A stretch of 64,000 nt of DNA. Origin: Oscillospiraceae bacterium (lineage in GTDB: Bacteria > Bacillota > Clostridia > Oscillospirales > Oscillospiraceae). Shown here one piece after another: positions 28,305-37,497 of this stretch; positions within the stretch are counted from its first letter, which is position 1; every line of letters begins with the position of its first letter. The notes beneath the pieces were generated by a model. The model was not told the DNA's origin, made no database searches, and worked only from the letters and a program-made list of their open reading frames with translations. The stretch spans positions 113,185 to 177,184 of the forward strand of contig CADCKQ010000004.1 of assembly GCA_902802045.1 (NCBI GenBank), read 5' to 3'. Made by a program: the position numbers and the translations under genes.

Positions 28305-30008
28305 ATGAATACACCTTGGACAAAAAATGTAGATAAAGGATGCCCGCATGGCGATTATCCCCGTCCTCAGATGGTCAGAGAAGGATGGGTCAGTTTAAAC
28401 GGACCATGGGACTATTCGATCACAAAAACCACAAAGCAGCCTACGCAATACGATGGCACGATAACAGTCCCGTTTTCTCCGGAAACCCAACTCTCGGGAG
28501 TATCTCTGAAAGTAGGACCGAATGATTATCTCTGGTATCACAGGGCTTTTCGGCTTCCTGAGACATTTGAAGGGAATAAGGTAATCCTGCATTTCGGAGC
28601 AGTGGATCAGGAGGCTGATGTCTGGGTCAACGGATTTCATGTTGCTTCACATATCGGAGGTTATCTTCCTTTTGAGGCAGAGATATCTGAAAGCCTGCTC
28701 GGGGGTCTTGAGGTTGAAATAACAGTCAGAGTCAGAGACGCGTCAGATTATAAAAACTTCCACACCCGGGGCAAACAGAAGCTGAAACGCGGCGGGATCT
28801 GGTATACTGCCCAGAGCGGTATCTGGCAGACTGTCTGGATGGAATCAGTTCCGGCTTCCGGATATATCAAATCGCTCAAGATTGACCCTATATATGACAA
28901 TTCCTGTGTTTTTATCAATGCTGATTGTGAAGGTGAAGATATAAAACCTGTCGCAATTTTTGAAGAAAACAGTTACGAACTGCCGGCAAGGATCCCTGTA
29001 CCGGACTTCATCCCATGGTCACCGGAAACACCCAAATTATATCATTTTGATGTGGTGTTCGGTGATGATACAGTCAGCAGCTATTTTGCTATGAGGAAAT
29101 ATTCTGTTGAAGAGGATGAAAACGGAGTTCCCAGATTCTTTCTGAATAACAGACCTTATTTCTTAAACGGGCTTCTCGATCAGGGATACTGGCCTGACGG
29201 ACTGTATACTGCTCCTTGCGATGAGGCTTATGTTTATGATATTGCAATGGCAAAGACAATGGGCTTCAATTTGCTCAGAAAGCATATGAAAATTGAACCG
29301 CTGAGATGGTATTACCACTGCGACAGAATCGGAATGCTTGTCTGGCAGGATATGCCTTCGGGAGGCAGCAGAGATTTTGCTTCTTTGAGAAATACTGCTC
29401 CTGTCATTTTCGGATCAAACAGTGGAGACGGAGACTATTCAGCTTCCGGAAGAGGAAGCGCTGAAAGCAGAGAAGAATTCATAAAAGAAATAGGCAGTAT
29501 GATCAACTGCCTGTACAATGTCCCCTGCATAGCCGCCTGGGTTCCTTTTAATGAAGGCTGGGGTCAATTTGACGCGGCTAAGATATGTGATTTTATCATG
29601 TCCATTGACAGTTCAAGAACAGTGGATCACGCCTCAGGCTGGCATGACAGGCATGCAGGAGATTTCAAGAGTCTTCATGTTTATTTGAAAAAATACAGAT
29701 TCAAACCTGACCAATATGGAAGAGCTGTTGTCCTTTCCGAGTTCGGAGGCTATGCCCAGGCAATACAGGGACACATGTACAGCAACAAAGAATTCGGATA
29801 CAAGAGAACGGATTCTGCTGCAGAGCTTGAATTCGAACTGAAAGAGCTTTATGAAGAACAGATAAAACCTGCAGTAAAAGAAGGTTTGGCAGGATGCATC
29901 TATACTCAGTTGAGCGACGTGGAGGATGAAGTAAACGGTCTCGTTACCTATGACCGGCGCAAAATGAAACTTGCTCCGGAAGTTGTTAAAAGAATTATTG
30001 AAATATGA
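28305..30008 (+). CDS. Glycoside hydrolase family 2 protein
   Basis: 567 residues, about half the length of LacZ. Sugar-binding jelly roll (about 30-185) with DYLWYHRAFRLP and GAVDQEADVWVNG, an Ig-like domain (about 190-275), and a TIM barrel (about 280-560) with the acid/base Glu in WVPFNEGWGQF (about 417) and nucleophile Glu in VLSEFGGY (about 478). No signal peptide. Specificity (beta-galactoside, -glucuronide or -mannoside) cannot be told. It has no ribosome site of its own and lies 3 bp behind ybaB, so translation is probably coupled to a replication gene, an unusual place for a catabolic enzyme. Confidence 0.85.
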   Translation: MNTPWTKNVDKGCPHGDYPRPQMVREGWVSLNGPWDYSITKTTKQPTQYDGTITVPFSPETQLSGVSLKVGPNDYLWYHRAFRLPETFEGNKVILHFGAVDQEADVWVNGFHVASHIGGYLPFEAEISESLLGGLEVEITVRVRDASDYKNFHTRGKQKLKRGGIWYTAQSGIWQTVWMESVPASGYIKSLKIDPIYDNSCVFINADCEGEDIKPVAIFEENSYELPARIPVPDFIPWSPETPKLYHFDVVFGDDTVSSYFAMRKYSVEEDENGVPRFFLNNRPYFLNGLLDQGYWPDGLYTAPCDEAYVYDIAMAKTMGFNLLRKHMKIEPLRWYYHCDRIGMLVWQDMPSGGSRDFASLRNTAPVIFGSNSGDGDYSASGRGSAESREEFIKEIGSMINCLYNVPCIAAWVPFNEGWGQFDAAKICDFIMSIDSSRTVDHASGWHDRHAGDFKSLHVYLKKYRFKPDQYGRAVVLSEFGGYAQAIQGHMYSNKEFGYKRTDSAAELEFELKELYEEQIKPAVKEGLAGCIYTQLSDVEDEVNGLVTYDRRKMKLAPEVVKRIIEI

Positions 30009-30042
30009 AAAAGAAGAGTACCGTTCGGTACTCTTCTTTTTC
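30007..30042. terminator. Bidirectional terminator
   Basis: Perfect 16-bp stem (30007-30022 with 30027-30042) and GTTC loop with flanking A- and T-runs. It overlaps the stop codons of both convergent genes. Confidence 0.88.
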
Positions 30043-30913
30043 AGTTCTTTTTGAAAAATGAAGCTATTTTATTGAAGAAACTTCCGATAGCTGAGAAAAT
30101 GTTTTTGGCTTTTTCTACTGTTTCCCCGGCTTTTTCCTTGGCTTCTGCCACATTCTGAATAGTCTTTTTTGCGGAATCTATCTTTTCTGCAAGGGCTTTA
30201 CTGTCGAGGCCTTCCAGACTGTGGTACAGTCGCAGAACCAATTCCACTTCATCATCACTGAGTTCATAACCGTTTTCTCTGGCGAATGCACGGATCTCGG
30301 CAGAGAGCTGTTCATCAGTCCAGTCTTTTGTTTCAGACATAAGCTCCAGAAGAGCGTTTACAAGCTCTCCGGTATCCGCATTACCGAGCTGTTCAGTCAG
30401 TTCGCTTGTTATTATCAGCTCTTGCGTTGAGATAAGCTTTGCGTTTTCATCGAGCTCTTTGCCTGTTATTTCCTCATACGCTTTATAAACTCCTGCCAGA
30501 GCCGCAGTTCCGGAGACTTCAAACGGGGCAGCCACAATGACCTTTGCATTTTTTACACCTGCTGTTGTCAATGCTGCTGCATAGTTCTGTTCTGTACAGT
30601 AATTTATATTATGAGTTTCGACCTGTACGCCCGAGCCTTCTTCCAGTATCTGAATATAAACGCTGGAAATGGATCTTGTACCGATCTTACCGTCTTCCAC
30701 AAGATTTTCCAGATAATAGCGTTCTTCTGTATTTGTCATGACCATTTCCGGAACAGAACCTCTGTCTATGCCAAACCAGTAATAAACTGCCGTAACCTGC
30801 TCGTCAGTGAGATCCGCTCCAATTACCGCTCTTGATCCGCTTGAGTCAGCGAAAGCGGAACCAAGTGACGCAAGCAGGCAGAAAACCAGTATAAATGTGA
30901 TTACTCTTTTCAT
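30041..30913 (-). CDS. Secreted DUF1002 protein
   Basis: 290 residues. Signal peptide about 1-22 (MKRVITFILVFCLLASLGSA, then FA-DSS). The mature part is the DUF1002 domain (about 28-230) with VIGADLTDEQVTAVYYWFGI, the TRSISSVYIQILEEGSGVQV strand and NAKVIVAAPFEVSGTAALAG. A basic amphipathic helical tail (about 235-290, AKEKAGETVEKAKNIF...) may bind membrane or wall. The function of the family is unknown. Separate minus-strand unit. Confidence 0.8.
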   Translation of the reverse strand: MKRVITFILVFCLLASLGSAFADSSGSRAVIGADLTDEQVTAVYYWFGIDRGSVPEMVMTNTEERYYLENLVEDGKIGTRSISSVYIQILEEGSGVQVETHNINYCTEQNYAAALTTAGVKNAKVIVAAPFEVSGTAALAGVYKAYEEITGKELDENAKLISTQELIITSELTEQLGNADTGELVNALLELMSETKDWTDEQLSAEIRAFARENGYELSDDEVELVLRLYHSLEGLDSKALAEKIDSAKKTIQNVAEAKEKAGETVEKAKNIFSAIGSFFNKIASFFKKN

Positions 30914-31007
30914 ATAATGCTCCTTTCTCTGTCCTCAACGCGCGCTATGATAGCACACAACTGAAGATAAATAAACACCAATTTATGAACAATACACTTC
31001 AATGAGA

Positions 31008-31034
31008 ATAAAAAAACCGGGGAGCCCCCGGTTT
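31008..31034 (-). terminator. Terminator of the envelope operon
   Basis: On the minus strand a 9-bp stem AAACCGGGG/CCCCGGTTT (31034-31014) followed by a T-run (31014-31008), 44 bp after the stop of the GT2-GtrA gene. Confidence 0.8.
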
Positions 31035-31077
31035 AAAATAATTTTGCAAATATTAAATGAACAACATATGAAACCAA

Positions 31078-32148
31078 TCAGTCTTTAAACACCCATTCAC
31101 GCTGGATATTGTAGCTTAAGAAGAACAATATGACATCTCCGGGGATTCTTACGAGAGTCGATACAAGCGGTGTGGAATTTCCGAAAAGATGAGAAACAAT
31201 AGAAATAAACACATAGCTTATAACAGTACTTAATGCGGTCTGGCATAGCCAAAGCGTATAATATCTTATAAGTGCTCTTTTATAATTCCCTTTTTTCTCG
31301 AAAACAATTCGCTTGTTTGCATTGAAATTGACAAAAGAAGAGATACCTTTTCCGGCTACATTAGCGACTAAAGGGGCAATACTTCCGAGAATTCCGTCAA
31401 AAAACTTATGAATCAGATAGCAGACAATGAAATCGATCAACACGGCCGATCCGGAACTCAGCAGAAATTTCACCAAAACTTTTGCAATTCTCCATGAGTC
31501 TGCAAACGGGCGGTAATGAGAACCTTTATTATTATCCTCGTAAACTGTTTCAATAGGCTGTTCAATAAATTCTATGCCTTCACGTTTCATGGTGAGCAGC
31601 ATGTTGGTTTCATAGTCAAAGCGCTCGCCGTCTACAGTGCAGAACAAAGGCAGATACTTGGACGGAATAGCCCGAAGTCCTGTCTGGGTATCTGAAAGCT
31701 TTATGCCGCAGCAAACACGGAACAGGAAAGAAGTTGTCTTGTTTCCGGCAAGACTTTTTTTGGGTATTCCGCTCAGGTTAAAATCCCGACAGCCGAGGAT
31801 GACTTTATCAGGATTTTCAATGAGTTTTTCGCCGCATGCTATAATATCCTTAGTAAGGTGTTGCCCGTCTCCGTCTATTGTTATTACTCCCTTTGTTTCA
31901 GGAAAGTGTTCTGAAACATATTCAAAGGCAGTCTTTAAAGCTCTTCCCTTACCTTTGTTTATCCCGTGGTGTAATACGGTACATTCCGGGAGAGATTCGG
32001 CTTCATTGAAGAAATGCTGTTCATCATCCCTGCTTCCGTCATCTACAATTACGATCGTTTTAAACCCCGCAACCAACAAATCGTTAACAACTTTAGAAAA
32101 TCTTGTATCGGGATTTAAAGAGGGGAGTATTATTATCAGATCAGTCAT
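31078..32148 (-). CDS. Bifunctional GT2 glycosyltransferase with GtrA-like membrane domain
   Basis: 356 residues. Residues 1-215 form a DPM1-like family 2 glycosyltransferase: LIIILPSLNPD, VIVDDGSRDDE (nucleotide-sugar DxD region), GINKGKGRALKTAFEYV, ITIDGDGQHL and DTQTGLRAIP. Residues 225-350 form a four-helix GtrA domain ending in NIQREWVFKD. This architecture transfers a sugar to polyprenyl phosphate and helps it cross the membrane. Last gene of the minus-strand operon; the ATG is 1 bp beyond the upstream stop. Confidence 0.88.
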   Translation of the reverse strand: MTDLIIILPSLNPDTRFSKVVNDLLVAGFKTIVIVDDGSRDDEQHFFNEAESLPECTVLHHGINKGKGRALKTAFEYVSEHFPETKGVITIDGDGQHLTKDIIACGEKLIENPDKVILGCRDFNLSGIPKKSLAGNKTTSFLFRVCCGIKLSDTQTGLRAIPSKYLPLFCTVDGERFDYETNMLLTMKREGIEFIEQPIETVYEDNNKGSHYRPFADSWRIAKVLVKFLLSSGSAVLIDFIVCYLIHKFFDGILGSIAPLVANVAGKGISSFVNFNANKRIVFEKKGNYKRALIRYYTLWLCQTALSTVISYVFISIVSHLFGNSTPLVSTLVRIPGDVILFFLSYNIQREWVFKD

Positions 32149-32149
32149 A

Positions 32150-33268
32150 TCAATAGTATTTAAGCGCGGTTACCATATAGGATCCCGGAGCACCCGAAAT
32201 AAGGATCTTAAAGTTTTCATCTATCTCATTTACACCGGATGTGAGATATGCAGTACAGGAATAAGAGACATCCACGAGAAAATCGGATTCGGTAATTTTC
32301 ACGATATCATTAATATCAACGGATTTGATAGTCAGATAACTCGTATTGGACCACATCTTGCCCTCAAGCGCAAGCTTAAGCCGTTCGGCGAGCTTAGTGT
32401 TTTCCTTGACATAAGCCATGGTGTTGAAGTATTGCGCTGTTCCGTCACCTATACCGCATGAATAATACAGATACTGTTCCACAAAATTCTTTGTATAGGT
32501 GGTTAGTTCAACTGTCTGAACAGAATCTGCATCGTGCAGAAAATCCGTTTCCTTCGTTTCTTTAGTTATCTCAAACGGATTGCCGTTTTCGTCCCTGACA
32601 GTAAGTTCAACATCTCCGAAAACACTGTCCACAGCGTAGCGGCGCAGATAGGGCATGTTGTCGGTACCGTCATAAAAATCTTTGAGGTACTCGTATTGAA
32701 TATTATCTTCAACTATATATGTGCTGTCGACCAGCGACCCGTTCAGATATACAGTATATTCTTTGGGGATCGTTATCTCAGTTGCGCCGAAAATAAAGCT
32801 GAAATCATAGCTTTCAGATTCAAGTGAATAAGAGTGAAGACCATAACCTAACTGCTCAAGAAACGGATATTGAGCTTCCGGGTCTTTTTTCAGAGAGACA
32901 GTTCCTATTTGTAAATTATCGCCATCCGGATCACAGATAATATTATATCTGACGGAGCCGTCTGTACTGCCTCCTGAAACCCGGGTGTATTTAACACCTT
33001 TATCCACATATGTCATTATATAATCAAAACAGGAGTCCTCAGTCTGGAGATCATTTCGCACTTCCTTAAGAGTCGGATCTGCAAGACTGCGCCACTTTTC
33101 TCTTGTAAGGGTCTGCATATACTGATCTATTGCAGTTGTAGGAAGAGATGCTTCATAGGCAGCGGCGTATTTCCAGAGGAAGAACATTATGAATAATATG
33201 GCTGCAAGAATGAGCAGACAATATAAAGCCAGACTTAATGCATATAATCTGTTGGATTTTTTACTCAC
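32150..33268 (-). CDS. Single-pass membrane protein of unknown function
   Basis: About 372 residues. Start at GTG 33268, because an AAGGAGGG ribosome site (33283-33276) lies 7 nt upstream and overlaps the end of the previous gene; the frame runs up to 33292. One N-terminal helix (about 10-35) is followed by a large extracytoplasmic part. I see no catalytic motif. The last 100 residues (KNFVEQYLYYSCGIGDGTAQ onward, ending MVTALKYY) have the length and strand pattern of an NTF2-like domain, but that is a guess. Its place between the glycosidase and the glycosyltransferase suggests an envelope-assembly role. Confidence 0.7.
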   Translation of the reverse strand: MSKKSNRLYALSLALYCLLILAAILFIMFFLWKYAAAYEASLPTTAIDQYMQTLTREKWRSLADPTLKEVRNDLQTEDSCFDYIMTYVDKGVKYTRVSGGSTDGSVRYNIICDPDGDNLQIGTVSLKKDPEAQYPFLEQLGYGLHSYSLESESYDFSFIFGATEITIPKEYTVYLNGSLVDSTYIVEDNIQYEYLKDFYDGTDNMPYLRRYAVDSVFGDVELTVRDENGNPFEITKETKETDFLHDADSVQTVELTTYTKNFVEQYLYYSCGIGDGTAQYFNTMAYVKENTKLAERLKLALEGKMWSNTSYLTIKSVDINDIVKITESDFLVDVSYSCTAYLTSGVNEIDENFKILISGAPGSYMVTALKYY

Positions 33269-33281
33269 AGTTATTCCCTCC

Positions 33282-34337
33282 TTATCCGGCACTCTCCGGA
33301 AGAACTATCCATGCAGAAGGACAGGGCCTTGCACCGCCTTCACCAGAAGGAGAATTGACATACGCTCCGTTATAATACATGGAAGTAGATGAGCCGCCAT
33401 CCATACAATAGGCATTTACCGCTCCAAAATCAATCATAACATCACAGCAGTCCTGATAGGTAGCTCCGAGACTCTGGACCTGACGACCGTCTAAGACAAG
33501 CAGCAGAACAGCCCCGTCAGCTCTCTGGCCTATAGCTGTTCTCGGGTTTACACCGCTTACAAGTTTCTCCGGGTCTCTCGGATTCCCGTTGACGATAAGT
33601 TTTGGTCCGAAATAAGCTGCATTGATAATATCGGTTTCCTGAAGCTCAGTACCTTCAAAAGCGTCTATATGCATAATACCGTTACTGTCAAAACCGCAGA
33701 ATTCATTCCAACCTTCAACCGCATTGTATATTGTCCCCTCGGATATAATGACTCCAACAGGATCACCGCCCCAAGCTGTACCGTTTGGATCATCAAATCC
33801 GCTGGCATTCACAGCCGCAAGGGCATTGTATTTTTCACAGTACTGTTCAACCGTAAGTCCGGTTCCTCCGAACATTTCAGGAATTCCGAGTATTATTCTC
33901 ATCGGATCGTAGACTATCAGCATGTAGCCGGTATATCCTTCACCGGTTACATCTAGAAGAACGATTCCGTCTCCGTCTTCATCGACGATCCCATATGCGT
34001 CTACATTCTGCCCCTGTTCATTGACAGAGACTTCAACTTCGGCATTTATCAGGGATGAATCTGTTGCCGATTCATCCACTCTGTATATATCTTCAATAAG
34101 TTCAACATACTCCTCATCGGTGAGAAAAATATTAGCAAGCCAGTCAAAACGGCGCGTCTCTATCATGGTGGCGAGAAATGTGTTGCGAAGAGCTGTTGAA
34201 GGGCCCTTTACCAGAACATACTCGATTCCAAGTCCCGCAATACCTATCAGAATGACGGTAGCAAGTATAAAACCGAAGATTCGGTCCAGAACGACCTGTA
34301 TCTTATTGGCTGTTGTTTTTTGCCCGGATCTTTTCAC
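33282..34337 (-). CDS. Phosphodiester glycosidase (NAGPA/DUF2233) family protein
   Basis: 351 residues. An N-terminal helix (about 20-45) anchors it outside the cell; a linker domain follows; the NAGPA domain occupies about 140-345. Typical segments are AAVNASGFDD, GVIISEGTIYN, FGPKLIVNG, NPRTAIGQRADGAVLLLVLD, GATYQDCCDVMIDFGAVNAY and DGGSSTSMYYNG. Members hydrolyse glycosidic bonds of sugar phosphodiesters, for example in teichoic-acid-like or capsular polymers. Substrate unknown. It is the second gene of the operon that begins with cdsA, 43 bp after it. Confidence 0.85.
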   Translation of the reverse strand: MKRSGQKTTANKIQVVLDRIFGFILATVILIGIAGLGIEYVLVKGPSTALRNTFLATMIETRRFDWLANIFLTDEEYVELIEDIYRVDESATDSSLINAEVEVSVNEQGQNVDAYGIVDEDGDGIVLLDVTGEGYTGYMLIVYDPMRIILGIPEMFGGTGLTVEQYCEKYNALAAVNASGFDDPNGTAWGGDPVGVIISEGTIYNAVEGWNEFCGFDSNGIMHIDAFEGTELQETDIINAAYFGPKLIVNGNPRDPEKLVSGVNPRTAIGQRADGAVLLLVLDGRQVQSLGATYQDCCDVMIDFGAVNAYCMDGGSSTSMYYNGAYVNSPSGEGGARPCPSAWIVLPESAG

Positions 34338-34380
34338 GATGTCCTCCGAAAAAATAATAATGTACTGTTAGTTTTGAATG

Positions 34381-35190
34381 TTATAGAAAATGCCAGATAT
34401 GATCTGCAGCTATAAGGCAGAAATAAGCTGATGGAATTGAAAACAGAAGGCTGTCTGCCCTGTCCAACATGCCGCCGTGCCCCGGGATCAGGTTCCCCGT
34501 ATCTTTTATATTCAGCATCCTCTTTATCAGAGATTCCGCCAGATCACCAATCTGTCCGAGCGAAGAGGCGATAAATGCTGTCACAAGACAAGTGTGAAGC
34601 GGTATATACATGGACGCTTTCAATATAAAGTAAACGGCCAGGCCCGCCAGAAGAGAGGAAAGAGCACCGCAGATACAGCCTTCAATCGTTTTATTCGGAC
34701 TTACACTCGGAGCTACTTTGTGTTTCCCGAAGAGCATTCCGCCGAAAAGAGCAAAGCTGTCGCATAACCAGGTCGACGCAGCAGCGAGCAGTAATGACTG
34801 GAGCCATATTTCAGAAGAAGCGATGCGCGAAATAAGCGAGAATGAAAACAGAGGATAGAGAAGAACTGATACTGTCGAAAAAGCGCCTTTTCCGTCTATT
34901 CTGCGGTTTGTTATGCCTGAAAGCATGGCAAAGAAAACAGAAACTGCAAGCCATGCAACTGACCATGTTATATCAAGGCCGGCAATTACGATAACTGAAT
35001 CGCCGAGAACATAGGCGATAAACACAAAAAAGGCACAGAGAACATCTTTATCCTTCAGGTTCTTATACAGTTCATATGCACAAATGCATGCGCAGGCGGC
35101 AAAATACAATACTCTTGTTACCCTGCTCAGTGCCATGCAGAGGACTGTTATTGCCATCATAATAACAGCAGAAGAAACCCTGGCTTTCAA
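34381..35190 (-). CDS. cdsA: Phosphatidate cytidylyltransferase
   Basis: 269 residues, about eight helices. Makes CDP-diacylglycerol from phosphatidate and CTP in the membrane, the precursor of phosphatidylglycerol and cardiolipin. The CDP-alcohol signature near the C-terminus is complete: SLGQIGDLAESLIKRMLNIK, then DTGNLIPGHGGMLDRADS. TWLCDSFALFGGMLFGKHK and SPNKTIEG are also typical. First gene of the minus-strand operon. In other Firmicutes cdsA sits with uppS/dxr/rseP; here it heads an envelope-sugar operon. Confidence 0.92.
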   Translation of the reverse strand: MKARVSSAVIMMAITVLCMALSRVTRVLYFAACACICAYELYKNLKDKDVLCAFFVFIAYVLGDSVIVIAGLDITWSVAWLAVSVFFAMLSGITNRRIDGKGAFSTVSVLLYPLFSFSLISRIASSEIWLQSLLLAAASTWLCDSFALFGGMLFGKHKVAPSVSPNKTIEGCICGALSSLLAGLAVYFILKASMYIPLHTCLVTAFIASSLGQIGDLAESLIKRMLNIKDTGNLIPGHGGMLDRADSLLFSIPSAYFCLIAADHIWHFL

Positions 35191-35326
35191 TACTCTGCTC
35201 CTTTCAAATCGTAACTAAAGTACTTTATCATAAAAACGCCGAATACTCAATAAAAATTATGTAAATTATCTGTATTGACAAGTTTGGGCGTAGAAAATAC
35301 CGATTTTATTTTTTCATGTTTTGGGC

Positions 35327-35338
35327 TATAATCTTAAT
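35327..35338 (+). promoter_or_regulatory. -10 box immediately before a start codon
   Basis: TATAAT (35327-35332) is followed by only 6 bp before the ATG at 35339. Transcription would begin on or next to that A, giving a leaderless mRNA. The -35 at 17 bp is poor (TTTTAT, 35304-35309). Confidence 0.45.
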
Positions 35339-36628
35339 ATGAATAATATAAGATCCCAAAATTCCGCAACCGATTGTTATACGGTCGCTGCACTGTTATA
35401 TGTTTCAGCTGTTTTTGCATTGCATCCGCTTATAATGCACAACGGTTATTTTGACATAACGGAAGCAAAGGCCGCTTTTTATACCGGAATAACTGCCACA
35501 TATATCCTGAGCCTTGTTATGCTTGCTGTTTGCGGGGAAAGAATACATTTCTCAAAGCCCGGTAAAGCGGTAACATGCCTCTGGATTTATTTTGCGGTTT
35601 ATACCGTATCATCTCTCGCTTTCGGAAACGGCAGAGAAGTTTTTATTGCTGCAGACAACAGGTATCAGGGTATAGGAATGACGCTCATGTACGCACTTTC
35701 AGTGTACTTGATTTCGAAGTCATGTATATGGAAAGCCAGCAGATCGGGATCTGTTTTTTATTATGCCGCAGCAGCGCTGTTGGTTAACGGGATCTTCGGG
35801 ATAATGAACTATCACGGTATTGATCCGTTTGGGCTGTACAGGCATATGTCGGCTTTTGAATCGAGGAAGTTCTTTTCCGGAATAGGCAATGTCGATTTTA
35901 TTTCTGCTTATTTTTCCCTCTTTATTCCCGCTCTGGTATTCATAACCGCATCAGAATTCAAAGAGTTGAAGAGATGGGAAAAAACACTTTATATAGCAGC
36001 ATGTATTGCCGGAATTGCAGCACTGCCTACGGCCTCTTCTTCTGTCTATATCGGTCTGGGATCTTCTGCCATACTGTTCCCTCTATTATCCGTGAAATTG
36101 AAAACAGGCCGTTGTCCGAGAATATACACTGTTATTCTTGTCATTCTTTTAATCGTATTTCTTGCAGCTTTTGTATTATTCAATACCGCTTATAGAGAAG
36201 CGGGAGATATTGCGGGGAAGTATCTCGTGATAGACAGTGATTGGGGAAGCGACAGGGGAAAGATATGGGCGCATGTTTTCAATATGTTCAGGGAGTTTAC
36301 TCCGCTCCGGAAACTGATCGGCGGGGGAAGCGGCTGTATTGCAGCTTATGATAAGAATCTCCGTATATTTCCTGATGCGATTCTTGACAGTGCGCACAAT
36401 GAATACCTGAATATACTTGTCAATTCCGGAATTCTTGGACTGACTGCCTGTTTTGGATTCCTTATTTTTAGTATACTGGATGCATTGAAGTCCCAAAATG
36501 CGTATAAATACGCTCTGCTTTTAGGGATGCTGTCCTATATGGCGCAGGCGGCGGTAAATATTGCCCAGCCGATGACGACTCCGCTTTTTGTTACGGCTGC
36601 GGCGCTGATCTCTGCTGAAGATCATTAA
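35339..36628 (+). CDS. O-antigen ligase-like (Wzy_C) membrane protein
   Basis: About 429 residues with 11-12 helices. The large external loop with the Wzy_C signature is present: FSGIGNVDFISAYFSLFIPA, then near residue 300 the DSDWGSDRGKIWAHVFNMF and GGGSGCIAAYD segments and DSAHNEYLNILVNSGILGL (conserved His of the ligase superfamily). Such proteins polymerise or ligate glycans from lipid carriers; in Gram-positives they act on wall or capsule glycans. I find no ribosome site before the ATG at 35339. It is divergent from the cdsA operon and may be functionally linked to it. Confidence 0.8.
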   Translation: MNNIRSQNSATDCYTVAALLYVSAVFALHPLIMHNGYFDITEAKAAFYTGITATYILSLVMLAVCGERIHFSKPGKAVTCLWIYFAVYTVSSLAFGNGREVFIAADNRYQGIGMTLMYALSVYLISKSCIWKASRSGSVFYYAAAALLVNGIFGIMNYHGIDPFGLYRHMSAFESRKFFSGIGNVDFISAYFSLFIPALVFITASEFKELKRWEKTLYIAACIAGIAALPTASSSVYIGLGSSAILFPLLSVKLKTGRCPRIYTVILVILLIVFLAAFVLFNTAYREAGDIAGKYLVIDSDWGSDRGKIWAHVFNMFREFTPLRKLIGGGSGCIAAYDKNLRIFPDAILDSAHNEYLNILVNSGILGLTACFGFLIFSILDALKSQNAYKYALLLGMLSYMAQAAVNIAQPMTTPLFVTAAALISAEDH

Positions 36629-36696
36629 TTTGAGGGTGTTGTTGCATTTTCATGAGATTTTGATAGAATAAATTAATAACTTTCATTGGAGGACCT

Positions 36697-37497
36697 ATGT
36701 TCAAGAAACTATTAAATTGCAGGCTTTTTCTGCTTGATATGGACGGAACGCTGTATCTCGGCGATGAAGTTTTCGACGGTGCGGTGGATTTTATCAGAAC
36801 CCTTGAAAAACAAAGCAAGGATTATATTTATCTCACAAACAATTCATCCCGTGCCGGAACGGATTACATAACCAGGCTGCTGAGACTGGGGTTTCCCTGT
36901 GAGGCAAAAAACGTCTTTACAAGCGGTATGGCGACCGGCCTTTATCTGAATGAAAAGTATAAGGGAGCAAGGGTATACCTCGTGGGGACAAAAGCATTCC
37001 ATAGAGAGCTTCTGAGTTATGGGATAAACTTGGTTGAAGAGAATGCGGATGTTGTTGTGGCAGGCTTTGATACCGAGCTTGTATATGAAAAACTGAATAA
37101 GGCAGTTCATTTCCTCAGAAGAGGAGCGGCATTCATCGAGGCCAATCCCGATTGGGTGTGCCCCATGCCGAATGATGAAGTCCTTCCGGACTGCGGGAGC
37201 ATTTGCGCGCTTCTTACAGCGGCATCAGGCGTCGAACCCGTCGTAATAGGAAAACCGAACAGAAACATGGTTGACATAATCTCCAACATGACCGGAATTC
37301 CGAACGAACAGATCTGCTGTGTAGGTGACAGGCTGTATACGGATATAGCGGTAGCGCAGAATGCCGGCGCGGTCTCACTGCTCGTTATGTCCGGAGAGAC
37401 TACAGCCAAGATGCTCGAAGAGGCGGAGAGAAAACCGGATTATGTCCTTAAAGATGTAAAACAGCTTATGGAGGTACTTATAGATGGAAAACTTTAA
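36697..37497 (+). CDS. HAD-IIA family phosphatase (NagD-like)
   Basis: 266 residues. Catalytic LLDMDGTLYLG (nucleophile and acid Asp, about residue 14), YLTNNSSR (motif II), the C2 cap inserted at about 80-185, Lys in IGKPNRNMV (motif III), and CVGDRLYTDIAVAQNAG (motif IV). Small-molecule phosphatase of the NagD/PNPase type; the substrate is unknown. GGAGG ribosome site. The CoA-transferase gene starts inside its last 14 bp, so the two are cotranslated. Confidence 0.9.
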   Translation: MFKKLLNCRLFLLDMDGTLYLGDEVFDGAVDFIRTLEKQSKDYIYLTNNSSRAGTDYITRLLRLGFPCEAKNVFTSGMATGLYLNEKYKGARVYLVGTKAFHRELLSYGINLVEENADVVVAGFDTELVYEKLNKAVHFLRRGAAFIEANPDWVCPMPNDEVLPDCGSICALLTAASGVEPVVIGKPNRNMVDIISNMTGIPNEQICCVGDRLYTDIAVAQNAGAVSLLVMSGETTAKMLEEAERKPDYVLKDVKQLMEVLIDGKL

